The notes under the pieces: model-generated
Database searches by the model: none
Told to the model about the DNA's origin: nothing
Seen by the model: only the letters and a program-made list of their open reading frames with translations
Source: Stropharia rugosoannulata
Lineage: Eukaryota > Basidiomycota > Agaricomycetes > Agaricales > Strophariaceae
NCBI GenBank assembly: GCA_028532985.1
Contig: JANCIK010000004.1
Span: 3,100,001-3,164,000 of the forward strand
Reading direction: 5' to 3'
DNA: 64,000 nt
Program-made: the position numbers and the translations under genes
Shown: positions 12,274-23,303 of the stretch, one piece after another
How positions within the stretch are numbered: the first letter of the stretch is position 1
Layout: every line of letters begins with the position of its first letter

Positions 12274-13759
12274 ATGTCAGCCACGCCGGCTTCCATTACC
12301 CAGAACGTACATGGGCGGACCGTTTACCTCCCGCTCGAAAAAGTAGACAAGTGTAGTCACTGCGCTAAAGTTGCTAGCAAAGATGTGAAAATGAAGCTTT
12401 GTGCCAACTGTGCTGAGGTATGCTTGCTATGCAAGTGCGGTAATATGGATCGTCTGCTAACGGATATCAATCAAAGGTTCTTTACTGCTCATCCAAGTGC
12501 CAGACGGAAGCTTGGAAGGCACATAAACGTTTCTGCGGTACGCTTATACATTGCTTATACATCTAGCTTATTCAACACGACTTGAACTCAAGGATTTATT
12601 TCCAGTGCCGACAGATAGGATTAATCTAACATCTTATTATCCTTTCATAGCATCAATTATCGGAGCTTTTCATGCCAACCCTAAGCTCATCGACCATCAT
12701 CCTGCTTTAACACGCCAGATTGTCAATAATCCAATCCCGGGACCAGCAGAGGTCGTACACTTACCGAGTGGTAAACAGGCCAAGCTCGTTGATTTGGGTA
12801 AACGCTTGCCCTTGCACAAAACTGGTGGTCCTGAGTGGTGGCCAACCGCCCCTAGCGATGAAGTGCGCTCAAAGCTGTATCGACGTATCCTATACGAAGG
12901 CCTGGTTCTTCCTACGAACTTCGCTGCGACCTTCGCTCTGCTCTCTGAGATATATACTACGACCTTGCCTTCGCCACGACGGCGAATTCGGTTAACATAT
13001 AACAGCTCGCTCATATCTGACTTCGGGCTCATCCATGGATCCACGGTAGTGCATAGCCCTGAGGATAAGCTGGCATACCGCTTGAGCAAGGACGCATACA
13101 GGATGGGTCAAGATCCAGACGATCATTTTTGGATCTATTTCGTCACTCTTGCAGGGGAAGAGTTGTTCCTGGACTGCAATATGTTTACCTTCAATTCCTG
13201 CCTCATGGCGAGCGCTGCATCATACACCGGTCCAGAAAACGGGATGTTTGACATACAGTTTATACCGGCCATATTCTTCCACAGGGAATTCGCGAAACGC
13301 ATGCCATTATGCGGAGAGGCCCAATGGAAGCCTAGGAAGAGGGCGTCTGTCTTGCGTAATCCTCGTCTCCGCGAGCTTGTACAGGGATGTTTAGGTTTTA
13401 ATTACAGCAATTGGCCGCTGGTGTTCGAAGTCATGGAAGATATAGCTGGACGAGCAGTTACAGACTGGGAACAGGAAATGACGAAGGAGTATCTGCCTCA
13501 AGCATGCATGCTTGTCCACCTCAATCTGGACAGGCGAATGTACCTCAAATTTCCTGCTGAGCCGCTTACGTTCGTTGAGAAGGACCCGGGAGAAGTGCTT
13601 GAGAACGAAGAGGACGAAGATTGGGACCGATATATGAAGAAAATTGGAAATAGGATGAAAAAGGGCAGGATTACGCGCGAGCAGTGGTTGAAGGATCTTC
13701 ATGAATTGTCTGTGAATCCTGAAGTGGCGAAACATAATTCAAGAAGAGGAGAAACCTAG
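12274..13759 (+). CDS. MYND-type zinc-finger protein
   Basis: Protein of 452 aa with an N-terminal MYND zinc finger, a module that binds proline-rich partner peptides. Exons 12274-12417, 12477-12537 and 12606-13759 are all in phase. The two introns cut the finger; splicing gives CSHC, CANC, LYCSSKCQ and WKAHKRFC, the complete set of eight Cys/His ligands at about residues 27-68. Without splicing the second half of the finger is lost. The remaining ~385 aa match the general style of Agaricomycete MYND proteins (large, no SET domain seen) but I recognise no second domain; the C-terminus is acidic then basic. The start at 12274 gives a short leader before the finger. The function of the body is unknown. 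Confidence 0.9.
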
Positions 13760-14142
13760 AAGAGAAGTCACGAATCGATGTAATAGTATAGTTCTTCAAT
13801 GAGCCCACTTATCAATTATTCAGCAGAAGACTTTGTTGAATAGTTGGCCTATAATTGCTATCGAACGAGATTGGATTGAGCGCTCGTTGAGCGACCATGT
13901 AGATGATATTAAGTAGGTTTGTAAGTACTCAATTTGTACTATGTAGTACTCTTCTCGGGATCTGCTTCGAGTCGTGACCTTGGTAGGAGGCAATAAAGAG
14001 GGGTTCGTGAGAAACTGTCAGTGAGAGCCAAGTGAGAGCCGTTTAATTAGCTCAACAACGTCACTCATAACCATCATACCGTCCGCCCCTCGTTTTCAGA
14101 ACAAGACGTCCTTAGTGGTTTCACCCAACAACTTGTGAGGTG
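13760..14142. other. intergenic, no gene seen
   Basis: Head of 383 bp between two same-strand genes: terminator of the MYND gene and promoter of the phosphatase gene. No signal beyond AT-rich stretches was recognised. Confidence 0.45.
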
Positions 14143-16688
14143 ATGCGTGGAACTCCTGATCTTGAGGCCGCGCCGCCAGCAGATGACTCTTATGACCCGC
14201 AAGGCACAGAGACAGAGGCACTGCTCCCGTCGTCGCGTCCGGAACAAGTGTTAGAGTCCTCTTCGCCGAAGGGGAAGGCCGATGCAACCTTTACCCAATC
14301 TCTGCGACAACAGCGGTTCAGCGCTCTTGGGGTCTCGAGTGCTTTCGTACTGGGAACCGTGGCCTGCCTGCTCGCCCAGGTTGCGTTCTGCGGCACGAAT
14401 TGCTTCAAGCGGTACGACCAGCAGGCTGCAGCGCATACCCAGTCGGACGTAGCTATGCTAGCGTCGCCGTGGGCGGGCTCTACTGAGGTTCACAATTTCC
14501 CTCCCAGCAAGCCGACCAATGCATACCCCTCGCTATTTCCGACGGATGTGGGCTACCCAGGAGGCACACCCACAGGAGCCGAGCCAGGTGTAATCGCAAC
14601 CGCGCCCGCATATCCTATGCATACTGCCCAATGCAGCCACGACCTTCTTCGGCCCATTTCGATTCCCGGAGAGGACGTGCAGGCTGACGCGAAGAAGAAA
14701 TCCAAATTCAACTTGTTTCAAAGCTGGGGCAACTTGTCACCGTGGTTCAGCGTCGGGAAGGGTCATTTCGGTGTCGACTCGACTGCAGCTGCACCCGACT
14801 CATGCCGCGTCACTGGCTTGCATTTCTTGCATAGGCATGGAGCCAGATATCCGACGGCTTGGGGTTAGTTCTGACGAATCATACTCGCTGGCATGCGCTA
14901 ATCGCTTTAATTGCTCTAGCGAGTTACGGAGGTCCTGCCAACTTTGGTACCAAGCTTCATAAAGCACCAGAAACATGGAATGCAACTGACGATTTGGATT
15001 TTCTTAATGAATGGTTGGTCATTGTTCTCCTGAATCCGATATTCATGAATGCCAACCTGTCGTACCATTTTTTTCAGGACGTACAAACTCGGGGAAGAAC
15101 GTAAGCTGTTGCATACTCGCTTCTTTTGACATTTCATCTAAAATGTGTTGATAGTGTTAACGCCATTCGGGAGACAACAGCTTTGTACGTTTCAGCGGTT
15201 CATATTGTCTTATCTCTATTGACATAGGAAAGATGACCTTGGTGTCTCCACTCGCATGAAATACGGCTTCCTTCTAGAGAACTTCACCGCTACCCAAACC
15301 ATTCCCGTTTTCCGGACCGAGTCCCAGTTCGTGTATTGCAAGCTGTTTCCCTTTCCGTACTCAATTATTTGTCTTACAGACATCGCATGCTCGCCTCAGC
15401 CTTGAACTTTGCAATTGGGTTCTTTGGATATCCGTTCGAGGGACAATATCAACAGAGCATTACAATTGAAGCTGATGGGGTATGCTGATAATTAATTATT
15501 GCCCTCGTATCGATATATTCATTTCTTTTTTTAGTTCAACAATACCCTTGCTCCTTACAAGACGTATGTGTATTTCGTCATTTGGGTCAAGGACAATAAT
15601 CCTAAATGATCCTCCAGTTGCCCGAACGCCAACATTAACACCAAGTCGGATCGCGGCCAGTGGTACATCAGACGCTGGGCTGAGAAGTACCTTACTCATG
15701 CTCAGAAGCGGTTCCAGAAGCAGATGAAGGGCCTCAAACTAAGTATCGAAGACGTCTACACCATGCAGCAGCTGTGTCCCTATGAAGTAATTGCCGCCAT
15801 TTTTATGCACATTTTGTCCGCTTACCCCTCTGTTCTAGACCGTAGCGTTGGGTTACTCCAAATTTTGCGAACTATTCACTGAGGAAGAATGGGAAGGATT
15901 CGACTACGCGTATGTTTCCAGTGCTACCCTGTGCACCATCCGTAACCCACTTACCCTCTCTCTCTAGGCTTGATCTGCAGTTCTGGTATGGCTCTGCGTT
16001 CGGCTCACCCGTTGCACGCGTGCAGGGCATAGGTTACATTCAAGAAATGGTTGCGCGACTGACGCATACACCTATTGCTGTCCACAACACATCTACCAAC
16101 TCCACTCTTGATGACAGCCCTATTACGTTCCCCCTCGACCAAAGTTTGTACGTCGACGCAACGCACGAAGTAGTCGTCCTCAACAGTAGGCTATATCTTT
16201 TTACGTCACTTTTCGTGTTGGCTGATAAAGGCATTTACAGTTATCACCGCACTGAACCTCACGTCGTTCACCAAATCTGGGCCGCTGCCACACACGCACG
16301 TTCCAAAGAAACGTTCGTTCCGCGTAGCTGAACTAGCGCCCTTTGCCACGAACATTCAATTCCAGCGTAAGCACAACTATCCATACTTATTTTTAATCAC
16401 CCATAATTAATGCTGTGCCTGTTCCTGCGACATGTAGTCCTTGAATGTGACTCTACTCCCGGGCAGCAGATTCGAGCTATCATCAACGATGCCGTTGCAC
16501 CACTCACGGGTATTAAAGGGTGCCCGGATGACAAGCATGGCATGTGCCCTGTCGACACATTCGTTGCGGCAATGAAAGAAATCATTGCGGACACGGACTG
16601 GGATTGGGAATGCCATGGCGATTGGGATGTGCCCGAGGGCACAGAATGGGAAACTCTGACTGGCCAACCTCCCAAGCGTCACAAGTAA
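14143..16688 (+). CDS. histidine acid phosphatase (phytase-like), N-terminally membrane anchored
   Basis: Histidine-phosphatase superfamily enzyme (branch 2, phytase/acid phosphatase) that hydrolyses phosphomonoesters through a phospho-His intermediate. Twelve exons (14143-14863, 14920-15013, 15078-15100, 15155-15184, 15233-15326, 15380-15479, 15535-15563, 15618-15786, 15839-15909, 15968-16185, 16241-16366, 16438-16688) give 641 aa with all phases closing. The catalytic motif RHGARYPT is near residue 232 and the proton-donor motif appears as DATHEV near residue 500. Instead of a signal peptide there is a ~60-aa polar head, then a hydrophobic span (about 66-84), so a type II membrane protein is likely; ~150 aa of linker precede the catalytic motif. 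One acceptor (before 15233) is AAG rather than CAG/TAG and was chosen because it restores the family text LYDLGVSTR. Confidence 0.92.
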
Positions 16689-16898
16689 GCCCATGCAGCA
16701 TTGAGGAATCGTAGAGCAGATGGTGTCCGCATTTCTCTAGATAATCACGCTTTCTGAGGCGACATTTTGCAGACACTTGCATTGACATTTATTGTACATA
16801 ATTTCCTGTTTTTATCGCAATAGTTATACCAGAATCGGAAGATGTTCCTCAGAATTCGCAGTGTTGGACGGGCTGGCTGTTTCTCAGTTTTCAGGCCG

Positions 16899-17970
16899 TC
16901 AAGCATCCCAAGAGATCCTGCCGTATGGTGTTCTGCTGCTTCCCCTCTTTGACGCATCTGCAACGCGGAAGCCAACCTCGTAAATCCCTATGTCTCCTCC
17001 TTGTTCAATGAGGAAATTGCCTTCTTCATCTGTGACAGGGATTGCCACATCAAGCCGCGGTTTCGTTCCTGTCACTGCATGCAAAGTGTCCAGCTCCCAG
17101 GTTATGCTGTCGGGTGTGGAGAGTGTTGGCTCGGTCCCAAAGACGGCTCGCAATTCGGCGGTTACGGTGTCGAAGGAGCGCGGGGATACGAGCACACGGA
17201 TGAACGAGATACCTGTCACTGTCGATGGATGCTGTGAGTTGGTGGGCGGGTTTTCTGGCACCTGGAGGGTGAGGTGGGTAATACCCGGTGAGTCTATCGT
17301 GACGTAAACACGGGTCTGGTATGTTATCTCACCCTAAGTGCCCGAGGCGTTACATCCCCGCAGAAGAACGGCAGCACACCACGGCGCACGCGCGGTGGTG
17401 CGGAGATGAGCCACTTGAGGACCTCCCCGTCGGTCCGCGTACGTCCACCGCTTTGCTCCGGGGAGTAGAGATCTTCCCTTCCTTCATTGCCGCTACCCCA
17501 TCGCGCGTTTATGGCGCTCGAAACGCTGCGTCCCGGTTCGCGCGATCCAGTGCCGAGGAACGCAAAGTCGATCCAGCCCGGCTGCTTGAACGCCCAGGAG
17601 TTCTTGTCCCTTTCAATGCGCTCTGGGGAGCCCGGTGGATAATGCGACTGGGGATGGGTGAAGGAGATGAGCTCGATGTATACACCGTCTGCGAGAACCT
17701 GTGCACACGGGCCAGCCTCATAAGTGTGGACTCTTGAAGCGTTAAGGTGATCACTCACCACCAACACGTTCTCGGTTAATCCTCCGCCATGGACGCCTCC
17801 TGGTAGCACTCTGTCATTGGCACAGTGAAACAACTGTGTTATGTGCAGGAACAAGCTTAAACTGACTTGAATCCAAGGTCCTGGAATTGCTTAGTGACTT
17901 CGGCCACAGAACCTGGGGGGGTCAAGTGGACTATGTGATCTAGCGTCTGCGTGTTGATGAATCCGGACAT
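16899..17970 (-). CDS. glyoxalase-like domain protein
   Basis: Protein of 294 aa with a Glyoxalase_3-type (VOC-like) domain; the substrate is unknown. Exons 17867-17970, 17759-17810, 17333-17698 and 16899-17261 are in phase at every junction. Visible family text: LDHIVHLTPPGSV at the N-terminus, VLPGGVHGGGLTENVLV across intron 1, then ADGVYIELISF, an Asp/Lys/Asn WAFKQPGWIDFAFLG block and LPFFCGDVTPR. The C-terminal exon carries IRVLVSPRSF and a second VOC-like half. It is convergent with the phosphatase gene, with only about 210 bp between stops. The enzyme role is inferred from fold family only. Confidence 0.88.
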
Positions 17971-18186
17971 CTATGTTGGATGTCTGTGAGTGCTGCTAGC
18001 AATCGACAATCGTTATTATGCTGTAGTTAAATAATATGCAGCCTAATCATGAGAAAGGGATACGCATCGCACAAGCTGAGTGAGCATGAGAAGAGTCAAG
18101 CTGGAAATGGCGTCATCTTATCACAAATTCAGTATTTTTCTCTGGTGGGCCTCATTCAGTCGCACTACGCGGTATATTAAAAGATA

Positions 18187-18413
18187 TTAAACTCCAAAGT
18201 GAACGTAAGGAACCCAGGTTAACAATCCGCTCTCGGTATCCGCCACTTCCTCCCGGGTGCGCCTTATAGCATAATCAAGCGCGTAAGCGGCACCAGCTCC
18301 AGAAAGTCCCTTCAAACCCAACTTCACGCTGCTTTCGAAGAGGTATTGGTAAAATAACTTCGCTATTCCTGGTCCCTGAGAATCGCTGATAGACCACATT
18401 GTCGACACTATAC
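18187..18413 (-). pseudogene. 3' end of a split TPR-CHAT gene (C-terminus of CHAT domain)
   Basis: Orphan C-terminal CHAT fragment: IVSTMWSI, a helix-rich middle, then LLTWVPYVHFGV and a stop at 18187. This is the usual end of CHAT (caspase HetF associated with TPRs) domains. The open frame ends abruptly upstream at the terminal repeat at 18414. The missing upstream part lies 22.5 kb away at 40952, in the same orientation, and ends at AAGYRS. The AC at 18412-18413 is the target duplication. Joining the two flanks gives GYRS-IVSTMWSI with no missing or extra base, so this is the last exon segment of that gene. Confidence 0.9.
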
Positions 18414-18424
18414 CATCAGGAAAT
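18414..18424 (+). repeat. left terminal inverted repeat of the 22.5-kb element
   Basis: CATCAGGAAAT, perfect inverse of 40941-40951. It abuts the CHAT coding frame after the AC duplication at 18412-18413. Similarity to the right end stops after 11 bp. Confidence 0.9.
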
Positions 18425-20296
18425 TAAGAGGGTTCCAATCTGCTTATATGAGCACCAGAAATGCGCTGCAAATGAATGTCGGAGCTGTCGGAAAGTAAAC
18501 TTATTATGAGCGCTCTCGTAATGCTAGATATGCCTAGACAGCGCAAGGTTAGTTTAATAGTGGAGACGGTTATATAGCGACTTGATTGTACCTTGATGAC
18601 TTTGTGACAGATTGGACAAAGCTTATCTGGATGCTCGTAAATCTACCTCCTTGAGTTTCATCATTACATGCAGGATATACGCCGGTAGTAAATCAGTAAA
18701 TAGCAACAGTATCCAGGTCTCAACACAGGGCGAGACATACAGAGATGGCCGAAGGTCTTGTTGGTAATCTAGGCAAGACATTACGAGCTACTTGTCTAAC
18801 TTGGTGCGCTCCGAAGAGAATCCGTATAGTTACTGCCCCCCTACCTATGAAAAGCCTTCCGTTCACGCAGTCTCAACTAATTATGATATAGACTTTGTCC
18901 AATGCAGAGTGTGAGTTCCGGAGATCATGTTAAACAAACTACCGCATCTTGGAGGATGTTACAACAAGGATATAGCTGCAGCCGTGGCGTCAAATGTTTG
19001 CTCATGGGAAATCTTGAGACGCAATCTGCATGAGTTATTGATAATTTCTGAGTCTGTGCTATAGAGGGAGAGTCTACTTGTGGTATGTCTGTGAAACGAT
19101 GGTCATGGGATATGGGCCATTCAGTCAATGCAGCGTGCAGCGTCGCTTCTTCCACGAATCATAAAGCTCTACAACTAAATTTGGACATGAGGGATTTTTG
19201 AACCAATTGGATAATTCACTAGACTACGGCGCATACAAAGTTTACAGCTACTGATGAAAACATTTATTCTACAATAAGTTGACTTTAGGCAACAACCTTA
19301 TAGCAATCTCTACCCCTTCCCCCCTCACACAGCAGTGGTGTGTACTCATCGGAGGATGAGTAAAGACCAAAACATATAGCCCAAATGAAGCCAAAATTAA
19401 AACACCTTCGCAAGCAAACGACCTAAGGTAGCAGCGGTCAAGCAGCAGCTTGCTGGAGCACCGAGCACATAGAGTCAGTATGAGGCCAGACTAAGGGCGC
19501 CAATGCACACACCTAAGCTGAAAGTTGAGTTGGGAGCTCCTGAAGCTCCACAGCGCTGCTCAAAGTAATGCCGTGCATCAATAATGGGCCTTTCAATAAA
19601 AACGGAAAGCAGAACACACTTACTTAACCCTTACTACTCCATCGTAGCATCTGAGTCTAAGTCGACTCGTACTAAGATCCCTTTGTTAGCATGTACTGTG
19701 TGAGGGACTAAAAAATACCGACAGAGGTGTTGTGGAAGTGAGTTGCTGCATTGCACAAAGTGGAGGGGTAGAGAGACCATGAACCTACCTTCGACTTGGA
19801 CTGTTCTTTATATAGAGCAACGGGCATTTCCTACTCAATTGCATGGAGCCCACAAACTCAGCTCCAAGCTGCTCCACTCTTAGTGTGCCAAGAAAATGAA
19901 AAAAATTAAACAGCAACACTAGATTCAGTTCAGATTCAGCTGTGATTGACGCTGTACCAAGAAATTACATTTAAAGTGCTATATGGGAGAATCTACTAAT
20001 GCGGTAAAGGGCTGAAGGCCCCCATTTCAAGAAAAGCCTGCTGGATGGATTCTGGGTAGCTACGCTGGCGTGACGGCCTGGGCCCGAGACCCTCTTTGCG
20101 GTGCAATGAACAAGACAACCAGGATCAATGCTCAGAGCTTATTTCCTTCCGAAGGTTGGACACTGGTGTGTTTATTTTATTTTATCGGAGAATGAGGTGT
20201 GTACAATTATAATTCCAACTACTGTACTTGCGCCACCCAGAGCTGATGTTCTCCCTCCAGACATGTTACTACTGACGGCATGGCCTTTCCAATCCT
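18425..20296. other. left subterminal region of the element, no gene seen
   Basis: About 1.9 kb of AT-rich sequence with only short frames, such as 18925-19155 on the minus strand, that show no recognisable protein. It may hold transposase binding sites or decayed cargo. No clear repeat of the right subterminal sequence was found. Confidence 0.4.
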
Positions 20297-21054
20297 CTAA
20301 GCTTCTTTGGGCCAATGTTTGGAGGCGCAGCATTGAACAATGCGCTTGGTTGATAGGGCCTCAAGCTCGCTTTGTCCTGCTGGGAAATGGCGTATCTTGC
20401 AGGTTGTTGCTTCAAGCAGAACTGCACAGTGATGGACCAAGGGGTTGTTGATAACCAACTAGCATTGGTTTAATAAAGCACCTTTATCTCTGAATACTGG
20501 AATGCTTACCTTGGTGCCGATTCTGAAGTGCTCGAAACCAAACTCGTGCACGAAGGGCTCACGTACGTGAGCATCGAATTTGACAGTGCCGTCAGTGAGA
20601 GTAAGACTTGCTTCGTTGGGTAGCGGAGAGAAACCCTTCGTCTTGAAGGCCACTCGCATTACTTGGACAGTCAAGTCTCCGTTTGTCTCAAGTTGCCCAG
20701 TGTCTTGTGTCAACTTCCAGTCCAGCACACCGAGACCCTTTCCATGCTCTGTAGAATCGACAAGGTTTGATGCAAGAAATTCTTGCCTGCATGCATCAAG
20801 AAGCTTCTTAACGCTGATTTTGCCCCCCTTGCCTTCAATTGTCGACCTGGAGTGCTTCAAATACCAACAAAGGCAAGACTCTAGCCACTCCTAGGAGTGT
20901 CCTTACTTGTCAGCGTGCGGAGAAGCTGGGCAAAGCAGCTTACCTGGTCTACCGGAGGTTTCTGTGACATAGTGTGATGCGCATACCACTTCAGAATCTC
21001 CCAATCAAAGCTCTGGTTGTCTGCTGTTTCTATAGAAAAGAGCCGCACGTCCAT
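20297..21054 (-). CDS. uncharacterised 205-aa protein in the element
   Basis: Three exons, 20944-21054, 20510-20854 and 20297-20458, with clean GTAAGC donors and phase-0 junctions give 205 aa. I do not recognise the family. The N-terminus is mixed polar (MDVRLFSIETADN), the middle has a beta-rich texture (LTLTDGTVKFDAHV, then FGFEHFRIGTK) and the end is Cys/His-containing (LVHHCAVLLEATTCKIRHF, then IVQCCASKHW). There is no signal peptide or membrane span. It lies 0.5 kb from the Ty3 insertion on the left side of the Plavaka-type element and reads toward its left end. Because all three exons are in phase it is probably a real gene and not a chance frame, but further exons cannot be excluded. 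Confidence 0.6.
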
Positions 21055-21543
21055 TGTGCGCGCGGTGCTATTGTGAGTGAGGGTAGAAAGAAAGGGAGAT
21101 CCAACTTCTACCAGCTTCTGGGTTAATTAAGTGATGGCTTTCCGAATTTAGTTTCTGGTATGGAGACCTAGTGTGGAGAGCTCGCACTGTGGAGCTTGAA
21201 TATCTGTATCAGGACAGGTTGACGTCCAAATTAGTGTTAGCGCTCTGGCTCACTTGTGCAAATGCTGAAGGTGCCAGACCACCTTAGCCTTCTTCTATTT
21301 TGACCAGAATGTCAATCCCCTACGGTTCTTCCCCTCCACCTATACCAGAATCAAAAACTGGTAGCCCATACCTATTTTTCAGAGAGTATCGAGGACGCGC
21401 TTCATCTGAAGTTCCAGAGTCCGATGATATGATGATGAACTGGACAGGCAAAGGATTGAAATCGAACAACAGAAGCTCAAACTGGAAGCGCAAAGATGGC
21501 AATTAGAAAAGCAAAGGGAGAATTCTTACTTGGAATGCAAGGC

Positions 21544-22006
21544 TGTAAGGGGACGCTGTGCGTCACCCTTTATTTTTATTCATTTCGTCTTCCTTCACTT
21601 TCTTTTATTTTATTTTATTTTTATTTCTTACGCCGCGCGCAGCCCGTGCAGTGTACACTATGCTCTGCAGTGTGTACTGTGCACAGGCGCGCGCGGTTTA
21701 CATCATGTGACGTACTGATGGGACACGTCCATCATGTGTTGTGCATATGATGTATGATGCACATCACATGAGGACGTGATGTGGTGGCTTCTTGTGGCGG
21801 ATCAACTGTATAGTTTATTCTCACGCATCAATCAACGCTTCTATTATGTACTGTGGCGCCCAGCAGCGGGTTTCCTTAGGCTTTTGTCTTCGGAATCCCT
21901 CTGCTAGGTGCGCTTCTATTGTATTTATAGTTTACAGCTTAATAAACTTCGGAATCCCTCTGCTAGGTCTCGTGTGAGCTCGACACTGCGCAGAGTCGCC
22001 CTTACA
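21544..22006 (+). repeat. 5' LTR of the Ty3 element
   Basis: 463 bp, TGTAAGGG...CCCTTACA. It contains two copies of a 22-bp direct repeat (CTTCGGAATCCCTCTGCTAG-type) about 57 bp apart near 21888 and 21948 with AATAAA between them, the likely polyadenylation region. AGGCTTTTGT at 21878-21887 is complementary to the candidate primer-binding site. Confidence 0.95.
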
Positions 22007-22008
22007 GT

Positions 22009-22018
22009 ACAAAAGCCT
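22009..22018 (+). promoter_or_regulatory. candidate self-primed primer-binding site
   Basis: ACAAAAGCCT starts two bases after the LTR, where a primer-binding site belongs. It is not an obvious initiator-tRNA complement but is a perfect 10-nt complement of 21878-21887 inside the LTR. Tf1/sushi-group elements prime from the folded 5' end of their own RNA in this way. Confidence 0.6.
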
Positions 22019-22090
22019 CTGCCTGGGACCAGTTTTGGACGCCTACTGCCTTCGGAAACGGCCTAGGACTCCAACACCCCTCCTGCTTCG

Positions 22091-23303
22091 ATGTCGATGG
22101 ATACAGACGCCTCTGCGAGCCCTGAGGCGGGAAATACCTTGTCCAGACCCGCCCTCACCCTCACGTCGCTTCTGGAGTACGTCGACCACAATAACGCGAT
22201 TTTTCGGAAGGAATTGGCCGACGTTTGAGCTCCCTTCACACTATCCGCACCCTCCTCGAGACTACACTTGCCAGCTCGCATTCTGCACCTGCACCCGCCC
22301 CTCCTGCGCCTCGTGATCCCCTCCTCATCTCGACGCCCACACGGCTCCTGCAGCTGCAGTTTCCCACTGTCTCTCGCCTCAAACCTGCGTCTCCCAAACC
22401 ATTTGATGGTTCACGCGAAAAAGGGCGCTCTTTTCTTAATTCTTGCACCATTTATTTCGCCTGGCTGGCTCGCAGTTTCCTGACGAATTCTCTCGAGTTC
22501 TTTGGGCCCTTTCTTTCATGAACGAGGGCCGCGCCGCCCAGTTCTCGAAACGCGCCATGATGTCTGGATTTTCCGACTTCAATCTGCGTAGCTGGGACGC
22601 CTTTGAAGCCGTGTTCATTCGCGATTTTTGCGAGCAGCACGAGGCCGAGCACGCTCAGCTCGCCCTCGAGAGCACCTCCTACCATCAAGGCCGCCGCTCT
22701 GCTGAAGAATACGTCGACGCCTTCAAGGACCTTGTCCTCAAGTCTGGGTACATTGACGAGAAGGCGTTGATTATGAAGTTCCGTCGTGGTCTATCCCCTT
22801 CGCTGGACAGTCAAGTCGCCAACCTGCCCTCGGAGAGTCGACCCGCCTCGCTTCAGGGATGGTATGAACGCGCCGTGGAGGTTGCTCGCAACCGCGAGAC
22901 CAACCAGCTCTTCCGTGCAGCACACCCTACGCCTTCTGGTCCCCCCGCGGCTTCGCGTTCATCCGCCTCCCCTGCAACCGTTCCACGTGCTTCTCTGCCC
23001 ATTATTCCTGCCCCTCGCGCGCCTGCTGCCCCTGCTCTTCCTCTGGGCGCTCCCATGGACATTGATCGTGCTCGTAGTGCTGGGAAGACACCCCCTACCT
23101 GCTATCGCTGTGGTAAACCTGGTCACATCTCTCGAGATTGTCCCCGGGCTTTCGACATTCGCCACATGACTCTCACGGAGCTTCAGGAGCAACTCGAGCA
23201 CATGCGCGCTGCGGAGGGCCAGGAGGATGCTATTCCGCCGGTGGATGAAAGGAAGGAGGATGATGTCCAGGAGGAGGAGGATTTTGTGCATCGCGACGAG
23301 TGA
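22091..23303 (+). pseudogene. gag: gag of the Ty3 element
   Basis: Structural polyprotein of the virus-like particle. ATG 22091 opens a frame beginning MSMDTDASASPEAG, interrupted near 22223 and 22453 by one-base breaks before the long capsid frame. The capsid part has the retrotransposon-gag texture (ALSFMNEGRAAQFS, FEAVFIRDFCEQHEA). The nucleocapsid knuckle CYRCGKPGHISRDCP (CX2CX4HX4C) is at about 23100-23144. The frame stops at 23303 and overlaps the start of the pol frame by a few bases, which is in the -1 frame relative to gag. As written it could not make full-length Gag. Confidence 0.9.
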
